From Thermocatellispora tengchongensis (GTDB lineage Bacteria > Actinomycetota > Actinomycetes > Streptosporangiales > Streptosporangiaceae), in assembly GCF_014202315.1 (NCBI RefSeq), contig NZ_JACHGN010000020.1, forward strand, positions 62,001-126,000: a stretch of 64,000 nucleotides of DNA, given 5' to 3'. Positions 62,579-64,000 of the stretch are shown here, in pieces. Position 1 is the first letter of the stretch, and each line of letters opens with the position of its first letter. The translations under genes and the position numbers were made by a program. The notes under the pieces are model-generated. The model worked only from the letters and a program-made list of their open reading frames with translations. It did no database searches and was not told the DNA's origin.

Positions 62579-63292
62579 ATGACAGGCGGCGACCCGCCTG
62601 AACGCTCTCTCATCGGAGTGAGGGGTATGACGATCTCCCCCGGGCCGCGGTCTTCCGCGGAGATCCGTGCCTACCTCAGGGCCCGGCTCAACGATGCGCT
62701 TCGCCGGTCCGGCATGTACGGCGGTGAGCTCGCCCTGCGCCTGATGATCGATCACCTGGCCTACGCGGAGCACCAGGAGGAGTGGTGGGCGGAGGCGTTG
62801 CGGGCGCTGAAATCCCGGGGCGCCTTCGATTCCGCCGGCGTGACCGGGGCGTTCGGCACGGTGCTGCCCGGTTCCTGCGAAAACGACGTCGCCTCGATCT
62901 ACGCGGAACTCGCCCACGATCAGGGTTGGCTGCGATCCGACAGAACGCTGACCGCCGGGGAGTACGCGTCCCTGCGCAGGGCCCTCAGCGCCTGGACCGC
63001 GCACGACCGCACACTCACCGAGGTACGACAGACGTTCGGCCCGCCCTCCGTGATCTTCGGCGGCGACAACCCCTTCTACGGCAAGACGCTGGCCTACCTG
63101 ACCGAATCGGCCACGGAACCGATCATCTTCTTTCATCTGTGGAACGGGTCCTCGCGGAAAGCCGGATCGACCTGGTCCCCGATCCACGACGAACCCGTCC
63201 TGTTGGCCGTCCGCTTCGGAAGGGGCGCGTTCGAGGACACCTTCACCTTCACACCGGCCGGCGATCGGCGGCGGTCTGTTACCGGGGAGTGA
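62579..63292 (+). CDS. hypothetical protein
   Basis: 237 residues, soluble, with no signal peptide or membrane segment. I do not recognise the family. The middle is helical and acidic (MIDHLAYAEHQEEWWAEALRAL), and the C-terminal half has aromatic strands (IIFFHLWNG, EDTFTFTPAGD). Start: ATG 62579 has GAAGG upstream; ATG 62627 is an alternative. It follows the MmcQ-like gene by 16 bp and is probably co-transcribed. Confidence 0.65.
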   Translation: MTGGDPPERSLIGVRGMTISPGPRSSAEIRAYLRARLNDALRRSGMYGGELALRLMIDHLAYAEHQEEWWAEALRALKSRGAFDSAGVTGAFGTVLPGSCENDVASIYAELAHDQGWLRSDRTLTAGEYASLRRALSAWTAHDRTLTEVRQTFGPPSVIFGGDNPFYGKTLAYLTESATEPIIFFHLWNGSSRKAGSTWSPIHDEPVLLAVRFGRGAFEDTFTFTPAGDRRRSVTGE

Positions 63293-63835
63293 TCGGGCAA
63301 CGGGGCATCTTCCACAAGGCGGGATGGCGGAAACGTGGTCGTTTCACCCCGTCTGCTCACGAACGGGGGCATTCGCCGCTGCCGCGCCGGGCGCGGTCTC
63401 GGGCGCCGGGCCGGTGGCGCTACTCGGCCGGGTTGTTCCGGCGTGGCGGGAGGCGGGGGAGATGGGCATCGGGATCGAGGGGGCCGGGGTGATCCCCAGT
63501 GCCTCCTGGCTGATCGCCTTTCTCCCGGCTGCGCGGTCGAGCGTTCGAGATGGTGGCGGAATTCGTTCTCCGGCCGGCGACTTGGTCGTGTCCTCGCGGC
63601 TCCGCCTGGCCGGGGTGGGGTGACGGCCGGCGGCGGGGAGGTTCATTACGGGGGCGTTACCGGGGGGGCGGGGCGCGTTACTTCCTTCGATCCCGGGCGG
63701 GGGATGTCTTGACTCCGCCGATGGCGGGTGGCAGTCTCCGGAATGTATCCAATTTACCTCTGTAGGCATCCAACCCATGGCGTCCCGCCCATCCGGCGGG
63801 AGTGAGACGGGTTCGCCGGCAGGAGGTGGCCTGGC
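63293..63835. other. intergenic region upstream of the cupin gene
   Basis: About 540 bp without a supported gene. Near its right end lie TTGACT (63709-63714), a small inverted repeat CCGCC-GAT-GGCGG (63715-63727), and ATCCAA at 63747 and 63768, 21 bp apart (two helical turns), in an AT-richer patch. These look like a regulated promoter for the cupin gene but no binding protein can be named. Confidence 0.5.
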
Positions 63836-64000
63836 GTGAGTGAGGGCAACATGCGTGAAGGCAGTGGGCACCGTGAAGGCAGTGGGGACAAGGTGTACTC
63901 CGGGGCGCCCGGTGACACGTTGCTGTTCGAGAACGACCGGGTGCGGGTCTGGTCGATGACCCTGGAGCCCGGTCAGGCGGTCGACTATCACCAGCACCAC
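63836..64000 (+). CDS. cupin domain protein (start only)
   Basis: First 55 codons, continuing beyond the window. After a short repetitive leader (R-E-G-S-G twice) comes a cupin N terminus: DTLLFENDRVRVWSMTLEPGQAVDYHQHH, ending in the first metal-binding histidines of the barrel. GTG 63836 has AGGAGG nine bases upstream; an ATG at 63851 is also in frame. Function cannot be assigned from this fragment. Confidence 0.75.
   Translation, partial: MSEGNMREGSGHREGSGDKVYSGAPGDTLLFENDRVRVWSMTLEPGQAVDYHQHH
63854..63889 (+). repeat. 18-bp tandem duplication at the start of the cupin gene
   Basis: CGTGAAGGCAGTGGGCAC (63854-63871) is followed by CGTGAAGGCAGTGGGGAC (63872-63889), 17 of 18 identical, in frame. 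Confidence 0.9.

Noticed and set aside
63344-64000. 218-residue minus-strand open frame at the right edge
   Set aside because: It is antisense to the cupin start, which has a good ribosome site and conserved motif; the translation is Pro/Ala/Arg-rich without motifs.

Overview
The window is GC-rich (roughly 70 percent or more by eye), densely packed and full of four-base ATGA/GTGA gene overlaps. This, with several TetR/MarR/GntR regulators and a PAS-GAF-SpoIIE-HATPase phosphatase, points to a chromosomal segment of an actinomycete. A secreted metallopeptidase-like protein of a type I associate with Nonomuraea/Actinomadura makes Streptosporangiales my tentative guess. No tRNA, rRNA, CRISPR, insertion sequence or phage gene was seen. 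About 65 protein genes are supported, nearly all for catabolism, uptake and its local control.

Layout. (1) 0-12.4 kb: a minus-strand beta-oxidation-like operon (acyl-CoA synthetase, enoyl-CoA hydratase, SDR, acyl-CoA dehydrogenase, partial SDR) diverges from a MarR regulator. A maleylacetate reductase-like iron alcohol dehydrogenase, a SpoIIE-type phosphatase, a class II aldolase/MFS pair and an SDR follow; related sequence elements precede three of these units. (2) 12.4-17.6 kb: two regulator/oxidoreductase pairs with clear palindromic operators, a secreted protein and a beta-carbonic anhydrase. (3) 18-39 kb: a large aromatic-acid catabolic block with an ACMSD-like decarboxylase, a NitT/TauT-type ABC importer, a VOC extradiol dioxygenase, a GntR/FCD regulator, two FAD hydroxylases, a branched-chain-amino-acid-type ABC importer with fused ATPases, SDRs, an SMP-30 lactonase, two FAH-family enzymes, an ABM monooxygenase and an aldehyde dehydrogenase. 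Every intergenic control region inside this block carries ATCGATT-type 9-mers repeated exactly 19 bp apart, which suggests one regulon. (4) 39-40.7 kb: an HxlR regulator and a decayed carboxylesterase. (5) 40.7-47.9 kb: a polyol (mannitol/sorbitol-like) ABC importer with two polyol dehydrogenases.

(6) 48.6-59.2 kb: a second regulon and the least familiar part. A minus-strand operon encodes an ICL/PEP-mutase-family lyase, LeuC/LeuD-like hydro-lyase subunits and an MFS carrier. Beside it lie a TetR regulator, a maleate isomerase-like protein lacking the usual cysteine pair, a 3-hydroxyacyl-CoA-dehydrogenase-like enzyme with a lactonase-type amidohydrolase, and an SDR / D-2-hydroxyacid dehydrogenase / quinone oxidoreductase operon. 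Three promoters here share the element GTTGACAtA-N18-TATGTAA. I infer a catabolic route for an unknown branched or unsaturated dicarboxylic acid or lactone. (7) 59.3-64 kb: TetR, MarR with an NAD-dependent epimerase, a small decayed copy of the hydroxyacid dehydrogenase 3' end, an MmcQ/YjbR-HhH protein, an unknown protein and the start of a cupin gene.

The window also holds several short perfect or near-perfect tandem duplications at or near start codons, evidence of recent slippage. All function calls come from reading motifs by eye; no database search was run.
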